Part shown: one piece after another, positions 16,081-24,437 of the stretch
Layout: each line of letters begins with the position of its first letter
Numbering within the stretch: position 1 is the first letter of the stretch
DNA from: Methanobacteriota archaeon
GTDB lineage: Archaea; Halobacteriota; Methanomicrobia; Methanomicrobiales; Methanoculleaceae
Assembly: GCA_016841955.1 (NCBI GenBank)
Contig: JAENYE010000008.1
Coordinates: 1-60,478 of the forward strand
Direction: 5' to 3'
DNA length: 60,478 bases
The notes under the pieces: generated by a model
What the model was told of the DNA's origin: nothing
Seen by the model: the letters and a program-made list of their open reading frames with translations, nothing else
Database searches by the model: none
Translations under genes and position numbers: made by a program

Positions 16081-18720
16081 GTGATACGCGAACCGGCAGT
16101 TAAAAAATTCCTCTACTGGTGCGACCAGTGCAACGTCCCCCTCATCGGGCGTACCTGCGCCTGCAAAGCCAGAGTCAGGGAGATAGCGCTCCTGCAGCCG
16201 CACGACGTCCGGCCTGCCCTCGCGGCGGATATGGCCCTCATCCGGCGCCTTCTTGCCGGGCAGTTCGGCGATATCCCCCTGCCCCACGTCGTGCTCCTGA
16301 ACAAGACCGGCGGCGTCGACCGTGCCGACCTCGTGATCGTGCACGGCGACCGGTTCGGCTGGCTCTCGTTCGACCCGATCACCCGGGAGTTCAGCCTTGA
16401 TATCGCCCCCGAAGCGCTCCCGCACATCCTGCTACATGCAACCCGGGGCATCGTCGACCTTGAGGCCGAGCCCGCCGTGAGCGCCCATAAGGGGCGCATC
16501 GGCGGGAAACGGTTCCCCCTGGCGGCCCCCACGCCCGACGGGACGGTCATCGTATCCTACAGGAACCGGTTCGGCACCGGCGTCGTGAAGGACGGGCAGG
16601 TCCGGGTGAAGGAACTCGTCTCCGTTGAGCCCCGAACCCGGCCCGACCCGGACTGGGACGTGGTGATCGAGAAGAACCGCTACCACCTGAAGAACCTTGA
16701 GCGGAACGCGATCCGCACCATCAAAAAGCACATGAACGATCGGCCGTGCGTGAACGTCTCGTTCTCCGGCGGCAAGGACAGCACCGCCGTCCTCCACCTC
16801 GCAAGAAAGGCGGGGGTGGAGAAAGCGTTCTTCATCGATACAGGGATCGAGCTTCCCGAGACGGTGGAGTTCGTGGCTTCGGAGGGCGTCGAGATCGTCC
16901 GGAAAGGCGGGGACTTCTTCCAGGCGGCCGGGAAGGCGGGGCCGCCGGGGAAGGACCACCGCTGGTGCTGCAAGCTCTTAAAACTCCACCCCCTGAAGAT
17001 TTATCTTGCCGACCTCGGCCCGTGCGTCACCATCCAGGGGAACCGCTGGTACGAGTCCTGGAACCGTGCCGACCTCGATGAGACGAGCCAGAACCCGGCA
17101 AACCCCCTGCAGCTGAACATCTCGCCGATCCGGAACTGGCGGGCGCTCGAGGTCTACCTCTATCTCTGGTGGCAGAAGGCCCCCATGAACCCGCTCTACG
17201 AGAAGGGTCTCGAGCGGATAGGCTGCTACCTCTGCCCGGCGGTGCTCGAGAGCGAGTACGAGGGGCTCCGGGAGATGCACCCGGAACTGACGGATCGCTG
17301 GGACGAATTCCTTATCAGGTGGGCGGAGAAGAATGGATTGCCGGACGCTTACCACCGGTGGGGGCTCTGGCGGTGGCGGGCGCTGCCCCCGAAGATGCGC
17401 GAGGTCTGCAGGGACCGGGGCATTCCTCTCAACGAGGACTTTACCCTGAAGGCGGCCCCGGTCAGGGAAGTGGTGAAGGTGGCAGGAATGAAGAGTATGG
17501 GTAACCGTGAGCCGGCACCGCCGGCAGAGAAAGAGTTTTCCCCGGACGAGATCCGGAAGGACTTCCCGATCCTCGGCGACATCATCTACCTGGACAACGC
17601 AGCGACGAGTTTCTCGCCGGAGCCGGTGGTGGAGGCGCTCGTCGAGTTCGAGCACCGCTACCGGGCCAACGTCGGCCGGGGCGTCCACCGCCTGACCCGG
17701 ATCGCGACGCAGCGCTACTGGCACGCCCACGAGAAGGTGGCCCGGTTCATCGGCGGGGAGGCGGGCGTCACGGTCTTTACGAAGAACGCCACGGAGGCGA
17801 TCAACATGGTCGCGCAGGGCCTCTCCTGGAAGCCGGGGGACCGCGTGGCGACCACCATCCTCGAACACCACTCGAACCTCCTGCCCTGGAGAGCGGTTGC
17901 AAAGCAGGGCGTCGCGCTCGACGTGATCGGGATCGACGCCGACTACGCGCTCGACCTTGCCGCGCTCGAGGATACCCTGGCCGGAGGCGCCGTCCGGCTC
18001 GTCGCCGTCACCCACGCCTCGAACGTCCTCGGCGTGACGACGCCGATCCCTGAGATTTCCCGGCTTTGCCGGGAGCACGGCGCGCTCCTCCTCGTGGACG
18101 GAGCCCAGTCCCTGCCGCACATGCCGGTCGACGTCTCAAGCCTCGGCTGCGACTTCCTCTGCTTCGCGGGGCACAAGATGTTCGGGCCGACCGGGACCGG
18201 CGTCCTCTGGATGCGGGATCTCCTCCTCGAACCGCCGATCCTCGGCGGCGGCATGGTCGCGAACGTGACGGCGGAGGGGTACGTGTCTGCGGAAGGCTAC
18301 CAGCGCTACGAGGCCGGGACGCCGAACGTCGGCGGCGGGATAGCGCTCGGCGTCGCCGTGGACTACCTCTCGGCGATCGGGATGGAGCGGGTCCACCGGC
18401 ACGAGGAGCGCCTGACCGCCCGGCTGATCGAGGGACTCTCCGGAATAGATGGGGTCACGGTCTACGCCGGGAGAAAGCCGGGAGCCCGGATCGGGGTCGT
18501 CTCGTTCACCATCGACGGCGTACACCCGCAGGAGGCCGCACAGATGCTTGATGAAGATGCGGATATCCTCGTCCGGTCGGGGCACCACTGCTGCCAGCCG
18601 CTCATGGAACACCTGAAACTCCCGGAAGGGACGGTGCGGGCGAGTACAGCGGCCTTCACGACACAGCAGGAGATCGACCTCCTCGTTGCGGCAGTCGGCG
18701 AGATCAGCCGGGGCCGGTGA
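16081..18720 (+). CDS. PAPS-reductase-like PP-loop / cysteine desulfurase fusion
   Basis: An 879-residue, uninterrupted fusion. Residues 12-28 hold a small cysteine cluster (C14, C17, C26, C28). Residues about 100-200 form a beta-rich, PUA-like region. Residues about 205-420 are an adenylating PP-loop domain of the PAPS-reductase family (SFSGGKDST at about 226-234, later GCYLCPA). From about residue 490 comes a complete class V aminotransferase of the SufS/CsdA cysteine desulfurase type. It has GHK with the PLP lysine K699, and RSGHHCCQPLM with the persulfide Cys C837 and an extra C838. The desulfurase could feed persulfide sulfur to a substrate activated by the PP-loop domain, as in tRNA or cofactor thiolation. 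The substrate is unknown. The start is GTG. Confidence 0.85.
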   Translation: MIREPAVKKFLYWCDQCNVPLIGRTCACKARVREIALLQPHDVRPALAADMALIRRLLAGQFGDIPLPHVVLLNKTGGVDRADLVIVHGDRFGWLSFDPITREFSLDIAPEALPHILLHATRGIVDLEAEPAVSAHKGRIGGKRFPLAAPTPDGTVIVSYRNRFGTGVVKDGQVRVKELVSVEPRTRPDPDWDVVIEKNRYHLKNLERNAIRTIKKHMNDRPCVNVSFSGGKDSTAVLHLARKAGVEKAFFIDTGIELPETVEFVASEGVEIVRKGGDFFQAAGKAGPPGKDHRWCCKLLKLHPLKIYLADLGPCVTIQGNRWYESWNRADLDETSQNPANPLQLNISPIRNWRALEVYLYLWWQKAPMNPLYEKGLERIGCYLCPAVLESEYEGLREMHPELTDRWDEFLIRWAEKNGLPDAYHRWGLWRWRALPPKMREVCRDRGIPLNEDFTLKAAPVREVVKVAGMKSMGNREPAPPAEKEFSPDEIRKDFPILGDIIYLDNAATSFSPEPVVEALVEFEHRYRANVGRGVHRLTRIATQRYWHAHEKVARFIGGEAGVTVFTKNATEAINMVAQGLSWKPGDRVATTILEHHSNLLPWRAVAKQGVALDVIGIDADYALDLAALEDTLAGGAVRLVAVTHASNVLGVTTPIPEISRLCREHGALLLVDGAQSLPHMPVDVSSLGCDFLCFAGHKMFGPTGTGVLWMRDLLLEPPILGGGMVANVTAEGYVSAEGYQRYEAGTPNVGGGIALGVAVDYLSAIGMERVHRHEERLTARLIEGLSGIDGVTVYAGRKPGARIGVVSFTIDGVHPQEAAQMLDEDADILVRSGHHCCQPLMEHLKLPEGTVRASTAAFTTQQEIDLLVAAVGEISRGR

Positions 18721-18802
18721 GGCTTTCCACAGGCTAAGGACCTGGAGGTGCAACCGGCCCCTGGCGTTTCTCACATGGAATCCGTCATTACTGTATTATT
18801 AA

Positions 18803-18884
18803 CTCACGCGAAGCCGCGAAGGCCGCGAAGAGGACTGTCAACACTTATCCACCTAACTTCGCGTTCTTCGCAGCTTCGCGTGAG
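18803..18884. repeat. 82-bp GCGAAG inverted-repeat element, copy 1
   Basis: Terminal inverted repeats CTCACGCGAAGC/TTCGCGTGAG, each with three GCGAAG units, flank a core AGGACTGTCAACACTTAT (18831-18848). Copy 2 at 42532-42612 is nearly identical in reverse complement. A lone half-end (CTCACGCGAAGCCC) lies at 18910-18923. No coding sequence is present, so this looks like a miniature mobile or REP-like element. Confidence 0.75.
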
Positions 18885-18934
18885 GCCCATCACCACTATA
18901 CTGTTGACTCTCACGCGAAGCCCGGCGGGAGTGC

Positions 18935-19666
18935 TTACGCGCCCATCCCCGTTATCCGTTTTTCGTGCGTATAGACCGCCATCTCCGGCGTTCCCGCGGA
19001 CCCGACGATGCAGAGCCCCGTCTCCTCCGCAATCTCCACGGCGAGGGCGGTCGGGGACCCGGTGGAGACCAGCACCGGGATGTTCGCCATCAGGCATTTC
19101 CGGACCATCTCGGAGGTGACCGGGCCGGTGCCGACGGCAACCGTCCGGGAGAAGTCAAGATCGTTTTGCAGGCCCCGGCCGATCACCCGGTCGAGGGCGT
19201 TGTGCCGGTCGATATCCTCGGAGCAGGCGATGATGCGGCCGCCGTCTGCGAGAGCCACCGCATCGAGCGTGCCGGGCGCGGGGAGAGCGGCGACGGCGGC
19301 CTCGATATCCGGGACGGTAACCGCGAGGTCGGAGTCGATCACGGGCAGTTTCTGTGTGTCGATGTAAGAGACGGCCCCCCCGCACCCGGAGAGGATGGTC
19401 TTCTTCACGCTGACCCTCTTGAAGATGTTCTTTGTGAGGACGCTGATCCGGTTCTCTTCGATCCTGACCGACTCGATCTCGTCGGCGCTCCGGATGATCT
19501 CTTCGGTGTAGAGGTAGCCGGTGATGAAGTCTCGAAATCCGCCGGGGCTCAGGATCACGGTCGTCAGGTGCCGGCCGTTGACGAAGATCGCCACCGGCGT
19601 CTCCTCGGCGGCATCCCGGGTGGCCGGCCCGCCGCCGATGCGGATACAGGAAATTTTCTTGAACAT
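18935..19666 (-). CDS. fdhD: Formate dehydrogenase accessory sulfurtransferase FdhD
   Basis: A 243-residue FdhD-family protein. It carries sulfur from a cysteine desulfurase to the Mo/W-bis-pterin cofactor and inserts it into formate dehydrogenase. Evidence: ETPVAIFVNGRHLTTVILSPGGFRDFITGYLYTEEII, the cysteine loop SGCGG, DRHNALDRVIGR, and TGPVTSEMVRKCLMANIPVLVSTGSPTALAVE. The loop has one Cys, unlike the CxxC of enterobacterial FdhD. GAGGAG precedes the ATG. It lies downstream of fdhAB on the same strand, 443 bp away. The desulfurase fusion next door is a possible sulfur donor. Confidence 0.93.
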   Translation of the reverse strand: MFKKISCIRIGGGPATRDAAEETPVAIFVNGRHLTTVILSPGGFRDFITGYLYTEEIIRSADEIESVRIEENRISVLTKNIFKRVSVKKTILSGCGGAVSYIDTQKLPVIDSDLAVTVPDIEAAVAALPAPGTLDAVALADGGRIIACSEDIDRHNALDRVIGRGLQNDLDFSRTVAVGTGPVTSEMVRKCLMANIPVLVSTGSPTALAVEIAEETGLCIVGSAGTPEMAVYTHEKRITGMGA

Positions 19667-20109
19667 AACTCCTCACTTCACGTATGACGCACGCGCCGCC
19701 GGACCACTCCGGGGCGGGTTTGATCTGCGTAGAAGAGCATGCACGGGAAAGGACTATACTATACCGGTGGCCGCCCCCGGTGTTCCGCTCATATACACTG
19801 CCGGACGAAACCCATGTAAAAGCGTCGAATGGAAGCACAGAAGAGACTTTTACGGCTGCCCGGCAGCGGAAGAGGTGTTTGGGGGCTCTCCCGCCGCCGG
19901 GTATTGCCAGGCACACCTTTGCGCCCCGGCACGGGCGCAAGTGAGGTTTTTCTGGAACTCAAGATGGTTGTTCAGTGGTCGTTACACGCCCGGCCGGATT
20001 GGCCGGGCGCAACTTTGTGTGTTTGGGTTTCTCGAACTCCGTCCCTACGGGACGTCGCTGCTCGAAAACGCTTCGCGTTTTCTCAAGCTCCGGACGTTCC
20101 GTCCGTCGC
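19667..20109. other. Structured intergenic region between fdhD and fdhB
   Basis: This 443-bp gap has no convincing gene. It holds two strong perfect hairpins: TTGCGCCC-N6-GGGCGCAA (19919-19940) and CGCCCGGCC-GGATT-GGCCGGGCG (19987-20009). A TATA-like CTATACTATACC is near 19753-19764. The last 80 bp is a hairpin-cassette array that starts right at the fdhB stop. Confidence 0.5.
20030..20109. repeat. Free-standing hairpin-cassette array after fdhB
   Basis: Three hairpins in tandem: GTCCC-TAC-GGGAC (20041-20053), GAAAACGC-TTC-GCGTTTTC (20064-20082) and GGACG-TTC-CGTCC (20092-20104). They are joined by CTCG/CTCC and GTCGCT linkers. The same cassettes occur inside the intergenic palindromes at 29.6, 33.9, 35.7 and 60.4 kb. 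Here they adjoin the fdhB stop codon and could act in transcript termination or 3' stabilisation. Confidence 0.7.
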
Positions 20110-21348
20110 TCACTCGAACACGTCGAAGATCTGGTCGCTGCCGGTCGCGGAGAGCCGCTCCCGCTCCGCCTTCTCCTCGACGAGCGCGAGGATCGGGAGG
20201 TCCATATTCACACCCGGGGCGTGACCGAACATCCTCTCCATATCCGTCTGCAGGGAGTGCATGTAGAGCGAGTTCGCGATCTCCATCGGACAGTTCTCCT
20301 CGCACTGGCCACAGTTGACACAGGAGTCGGAGATATGTGCGAACCTGACCAGGTGGAACATGAACGGCACAGGAAGCTCGCCCGGCGGCACCAGGTAGGT
20401 CTTCTTCGTGCTGCAGTCGACGCAGTAGCAGATCGGGCAGTTCTCGATGCAGGCGTAGCACTTGATGCACCGGGACGCGTCCTCCATGATCTTCTCCAAG
20501 CGTTCCTTCCCTTCGCCGAGCTCCTCGAAGTAGCGTGCCCGCCACTTGTCGCCGAGTTTCAGCATCGCGTTCTCGACCTTGCCGCGGATCTCGATACCTT
20601 TCGGGTTCGCGGGCTCGGTGGCGACGGCCCCGGCCTTCACGGCCGCGTCAAGAAGGTTCGCACCCTTCTCGGAGCAGACCTCGACGAAGGTGGCCTTGCC
20701 GGCCTTATCGCCGATGACACCCCAGTTCCCGCACGCGAGGTCCGCCTGGCGCGGGATTTTCATCTTGCAGCGGCGGCAGTTGCTGCGGCGGCCGAACCCT
20801 TCTTCCTCGAGTTCGTCCATCGAGATGCCCTTGTGCTGGCCGTCCTTCGTGACGATGATGAACTGGCCCTTGTCGATCTCTTCCTTGACGACATCGTTCG
20901 GGTCGACCCCGAACTTCTCGGCGATCATCTTCCGGGCGGCCACGGGGCTCACCGAACCGCCGCAGTTGACGCCGATCAGGAGGAGGTTGTCCAGGTTGAC
21001 CTGGTTGCGCTTCGCGAGCTCGTACAGGCCCATCGCATCGCAACCCTTCACCGTCACCCCGATGCGCATATCCCCGGCGCCATTGAGGTACTTCTTGACC
21101 AGTTTCGAGATCAGGAGTGTTCCGCAGTGGAGCGATCCTGCTGTCTGCCCAATCTCGGCGGGGTCGGTGATGATTGTGGGGACCGCATCGTAGAGGTCCA
21201 CGCCCTTCTTCACCGCCAGCACAGCGTCGACGATCTTGTTCTCCAGAGCATACTTGAGAAGCCCGGTCACCGCGCCGCCGCATTCCGCTACCTTGGCGAT
21301 ATCGGGGCTCGTCGTCCAGGCGTATACCATATCTCCCTTTGCTGCCAT
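20110..21348 (-). CDS. fdhB: Formate dehydrogenase beta subunit (F420-reducing type)
   Basis: A 412-residue FdhB/FrhB-family subunit. It oxidises or reduces coenzyme F420 with electrons from FdhA. Visible parts: an F420-binding FrhB-like N-terminal half (CGGAVTGLLKYALENKIVDAVL, KGCDAMGLYELAKR), a middle NCRRC...ACGNWG cysteine region, and two C-terminal 4Fe-4S motifs (CIKCYACIENCP and CVNCGQCEENCP). ATG at 21348 is 1 nt beyond the fdhA stop, so the genes are translationally coupled. An upstream in-frame ATG at 21387 lies inside fdhA and is unlikely. Confidence 0.95.
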   Translation of the reverse strand: MAAKGDMVYAWTTSPDIAKVAECGGAVTGLLKYALENKIVDAVLAVKKGVDLYDAVPTIITDPAEIGQTAGSLHCGTLLISKLVKKYLNGAGDMRIGVTVKGCDAMGLYELAKRNQVNLDNLLLIGVNCGGSVSPVAARKMIAEKFGVDPNDVVKEEIDKGQFIIVTKDGQHKGISMDELEEEGFGRRSNCRRCKMKIPRQADLACGNWGVIGDKAGKATFVEVCSEKGANLLDAAVKAGAVATEPANPKGIEIRGKVENAMLKLGDKWRARYFEELGEGKERLEKIMEDASRCIKCYACIENCPICYCVDCSTKKTYLVPPGELPVPFMFHLVRFAHISDSCVNCGQCEENCPMEIANSLYMHSLQTDMERMFGHAPGVNMDLPILALVEEKAERERLSATGSDQIFDVFE

Positions 21349-21349
21349 C

Positions 21350-23416
21350 TCACTGCACCCCCGTGATCTTCTCGACGGCAACCGCACTGTGCTTCAACTC
21401 CGGCATCTTGGAGAGCGGGTCGAGAGCGGTGTTCGTCAGCATGTTCGCAGCTGCGTCCCCGAAGTGCATCGTCATCATCAGCACGCCGGGCGCGACCTCA
21501 TCGGTCACTTTCGCGAGGGTCTCGACCTCGCCGCGCCTGCCGCGGATCTTGATCTTCTCCCCGTTTCGGATATTCAGCCGTACCGCATCATCGGTGTTGA
21601 TCTGGACGAACCCTGCGGGCACCTCGTGGTGGAGGAGTTTCGCCCGGTCGGTCTGGGTCCGGGTGTGGTAGTGGAAGAGCAGGCGTCCGGTCATCAGGGT
21701 GAACGGATACTCGGCGTCGGCGACCTCCGCGGGCGGGCGGTGCTCGAGACCGAAGAAGTGTCCGAGGCCGTCGGCCGAGGCGAACTTCTCGCGGTGCAGG
21801 ATCGGGGTTCCCGGGTGGTCCTCAGCGGGGCAGGGCCAATGCACGGACTCCGGTTTCTCCATCCTCGCGTAGCTGATGCCGGCCATCGACGGGGTGACCC
21901 GCCGCACGTCGTTCCAGATATCCTCCGGCGAGTTGAAGTCGAATCCCTTGAGCCCGAGCTTGTGGGCGAGATCGACGAAGATCTGCCAGTCTTCCCTCGC
22001 CTCGCCCGGGGCCTCCACGGCCTTGCGGATACGGTTGATGCGCCGCTCGCCGCTGGTGAACGTCCCGTCCTTCTCGGCGAAGGAGACGCCGGGCAGGATC
22101 ACGTCGGCATACTTCGCCGTCTCGGTCATGAAGATGTCCTGCACGACGAGGAAATCGAGTTTCTCAAGCGACCGCATGACGTGGTTCGAGTCGGGGTAGG
22201 AGACGACCGGGTTCAGCGCGAAGATGTACATCGCGCGGATCGGGTCACCGCACTGGGTGATCTGCTCCGTCAGGGTCACGCCGTACTCGCTCTCAAGTCC
22301 GGTGACGCCCCAGAGTTCCTCCATGCGCTTCCGGGTGGCGTCGTCCTCGCACTTCTGGTAGCCGGAGAAGACGTTCGGGTAGGCACCCATGTCGCAGGCG
22401 CCCTGCACGTTGTTCTGGCCGCGAAGCGGGTTGACGCCGGTTCCCGGCCTGCCGACGTTGCCGGTGAGCATCGAGAGGTTTCCGAGCGACCGGACGTTGT
22501 CCGTGCCGGTCGTGAGCTCCGTGATGCCGAGGCAGTAGATGACCACAGCGTTCTTGGCGCTGGCATATACCCGCGCGATCTCCTTGATCCTCTCGGTGGG
22601 AACGCCGGTGATCGACTCGACATCCGCGTAGTTCTCCACGGTCTTCTTCAGGTCCTCGAATCCCGTCGTCCGCTTCTCGATGAACTCCTTGTCATGGAGA
22701 TCCTGCTGGATGATCCAGTACATGATCGAGTTGATCAGGGCGATGTTCGTCGAGGGGTTGTAGCGGACGTACTCATCGGCCAGGCGCGCCGTGGGCGTGT
22801 AGCGCGGGTCGCAGACGATGATCTTCTTGCCCGCCTTCTTTGCCTGGACAAGCCGGCGCCCGGCGAGCGGGTGGGCCTCAATGGGGTTCGACCCGATCAG
22901 GAAGATGACGTCGGCGTTCAGGACGTCCTCGAAGGGGTTCGTCGCGGCGCCGGAGCCGAACGAGAGCGAAAGCCCGGCGACGGACGGCCCGTGACAGATA
23001 CGCGCGCAGTTGTCGATGTTGTTGGTCTTAAAGGCCACCCGCGCGAGTTTCTGCATGATATAGCACTCTTCGTTCGGAGTCCGGCACGAGACCTGGAAAC
23101 CGAGGGATTTCGGCCCGTACTTCTCGTAGGTCTCCTTGAACTTCGAGGCGATCAGGTCGTAGGCCTCGTCCCAGGTCGCTTCCTCGAACTTGCCGTTCTT
23201 CTTGATGAGGGGCTTTGTCAGCCGGTCGGGGCTCTGCACGAACTCCCAGCAGGTGGCACCCTTGGGGCAGAGTTTTCCCTCGTTCACCGGGGTCCTCTTC
23301 AGGGGTTCAACCCCGACGAGTTTGCCGTCGTTCACCACGAGGTTGAGCCCGCACCCTACGCCGCAGTACGGACAGGTCGTTGGAACGTAGCGTAACTTTC
23401 CATTGGTTTCTGTCAT
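21350..23416 (-). CDS. fdhA: Formate dehydrogenase alpha subunit (Mo/W-bis-pterin)
   Basis: A 688-residue catalytic subunit that oxidises formate to CO2. The N-terminal 4Fe-4S motif is CPYCGVGCGLNL...LCPKGATC. The pterin-proximal active-site block is ARICHGPSVAGLSLSFGSGA. The metal ligand there is Cys, not selenocysteine. Typical molybdopterin-oxidoreductase blocks follow (IFLIGSNPIEAHPLAGRRL, YCLGITELTTGTDNVRSLGNLSMLTGN, and a C-terminal molydop-binding domain). A GGGAG Shine-Dalgarno precedes the ATG. It is the first gene of the fdhA-fdhB operon, whose promoter carries several inverted repeats. Confidence 0.96.
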   Translation of the reverse strand: MTETNGKLRYVPTTCPYCGVGCGLNLVVNDGKLVGVEPLKRTPVNEGKLCPKGATCWEFVQSPDRLTKPLIKKNGKFEEATWDEAYDLIASKFKETYEKYGPKSLGFQVSCRTPNEECYIMQKLARVAFKTNNIDNCARICHGPSVAGLSLSFGSGAATNPFEDVLNADVIFLIGSNPIEAHPLAGRRLVQAKKAGKKIIVCDPRYTPTARLADEYVRYNPSTNIALINSIMYWIIQQDLHDKEFIEKRTTGFEDLKKTVENYADVESITGVPTERIKEIARVYASAKNAVVIYCLGITELTTGTDNVRSLGNLSMLTGNVGRPGTGVNPLRGQNNVQGACDMGAYPNVFSGYQKCEDDATRKRMEELWGVTGLESEYGVTLTEQITQCGDPIRAMYIFALNPVVSYPDSNHVMRSLEKLDFLVVQDIFMTETAKYADVILPGVSFAEKDGTFTSGERRINRIRKAVEAPGEAREDWQIFVDLAHKLGLKGFDFNSPEDIWNDVRRVTPSMAGISYARMEKPESVHWPCPAEDHPGTPILHREKFASADGLGHFFGLEHRPPAEVADAEYPFTLMTGRLLFHYHTRTQTDRAKLLHHEVPAGFVQINTDDAVRLNIRNGEKIKIRGRRGEVETLAKVTDEVAPGVLMMTMHFGDAAANMLTNTALDPLSKMPELKHSAVAVEKITGVQ

Positions 23417-23734
23417 TCACATTCTCCCGATTGTTGCATTCAACGTCGGTTGCCAAGCATGTCAGGAAGGACGGACATGCTCACACTAGTTTTACTCGAC
23501 CCGGTAGTATATAAATTTAAACTTATTACTTTAACACTTGCCGTTATTTTATGGGGTATAATTGATCTTTATAAATCCTCAATCCCTGCATACAGGGTAT
23601 TCGCCATGGGGTCCTTTATTATGCGATTATACGATGCCAAATTGGCAATATGCAGTATTTGCCCTGATTAAGTAAATTAAATCTATTTTACTTAGCCAAA
23701 ATATTTACAACTAACCTTGATCAAATACTCTTCC
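23417..23734. promoter_or_regulatory. Divergent control region, fdhA / fmdE-like
   Basis: A 318-bp AT-rich region. The minus-strand TATA box is ATTTATATA (23508-23516). Just past the predicted fdhA start point is a perfect inverted repeat GCATGTC-N10-GACATGC (23457-23480). Others are CCCTG-CATA-CAGGG (23586-23599), GCCAA-A-TTGGC (23637-23647) and TAAGTAAA-N10-TTTACTTA (23669-23694). The last lies just upstream of AAAATATTTAC, the likely TATA box for the plus-strand gene. Confidence 0.6.
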
Positions 23735-24376
23735 GTGCAACCGAGACTGAATCACACCTGGGATGACATCGAGGCCCGGCTCAAGTCCAAAGGCTCCACT
23801 CCGGAATTAATCGACTACTTCCGGAGATGTATCGACTTTCACACCTTCGCGGCCCCCGGGCTTCTGGTCGGGGTCTTCATGGTGGACTATGCACTGGAAC
23901 TCCTGAACCCTCACGAGGGCGAGAAGATCTACGCCGTCTGCGAGACCACGAAGTGCCTGCCCGACCCCCTGCAGGTGATCGCCCACTGCACGACCGGCAA
24001 CCATCGCCTCCGGGTGATCCCGATCGGGAAGTTCGCCGTCACCATGAACGGGCCGGCCGAAGCCCCGTACGTGAACGGGATCCGGGTCTTCGTCGACGGC
24101 GAGAAGATCGGACGGTATCCGACGTTCGCCCTGTGGTACACCAAAGACCCTCTCTTCGACCCGAGAACCCGGGGCATCGCGCTGATCGACGAGGTCATCG
24201 ATGCAGGGCGCGATATGCTCTCGTACGAGAGGGTGCGGGTAAAAGTGCCCCAGAAATGGCCCTGGAGGTCCGCAATCTGTTCCATCTGCGGCGAGATGGT
24301 TCCTGACAACCTGCTCGTCAGCGGGGCCTGCGCAGACTGCCGGTCCCAGTCCTACTACGAGAAGACGGCGTACTGA
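23735..24376 (+). CDS. FmdE family protein (formylmethanofuran dehydrogenase subunit E-like)
   Basis: A 213-residue FmdE-family protein. The N-terminal domain (CIDFHTFAAPGLLVGVFMVDYALELL) matches the FHGHxCPGLxxG region, although the usual H-x-C-P is changed to F-A-A-P. GEKIYAVCETTKCLPDPLQVIAHCTTGNHRL follows. The C-terminus is a zinc ribbon (CSICGEMVPDNLLVSGACADC). FmdE co-purifies with molybdenum formylmethanofuran dehydrogenase, but the biochemical role is unclear. GTG at 23735 fits the TATA spacing; a TTG at 23717 would add six residues. It is divergent from fdhA. Confidence 0.85.
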   Translation: MQPRLNHTWDDIEARLKSKGSTPELIDYFRRCIDFHTFAAPGLLVGVFMVDYALELLNPHEGEKIYAVCETTKCLPDPLQVIAHCTTGNHRLRVIPIGKFAVTMNGPAEAPYVNGIRVFVDGEKIGRYPTFALWYTKDPLFDPRTRGIALIDEVIDAGRDMLSYERVRVKVPQKWPWRSAICSICGEMVPDNLLVSGACADCRSQSYYEKTAY

Positions 24377-24384
24377 GGAGCGCT

Positions 24385-24407
24385 CCCTCCCCCTCTCCGG
24401 GGGAGGG
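24385..24407 (+). terminator. GC-rich hairpin after fmdE-like gene
   Basis: CCCTCCCCC-TCTCC-GGGGGAGGG is a perfect 9-bp stem, 8 bp after the stop. There is no T run. It lies immediately before the TATA box of the next gene, so it could separate the two transcripts. Confidence 0.4.
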
Positions 24408-24437
24408 TGTATATCTCGTCAACACAGAAGGCACCGC

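Noticed and set aside
19684-19944. 86-residue plus-strand reading frame between fdhD and fdhB
   Set aside because: The composition is like shadow frames, it crosses strong hairpins, and no family features are seen.
22990-23060. Selenocysteine in FdhA
   Set aside because: The active-site codon is TGC (Cys) in ARICHGPSV; no in-frame TGA and no SECIS-like hairpin need be invoked.
21236-23395. 719-residue frame antisense to fdhA
   Set aside because: This is an open frame forced by high GC opposite a clear fdhA; it has no protein-like motifs.
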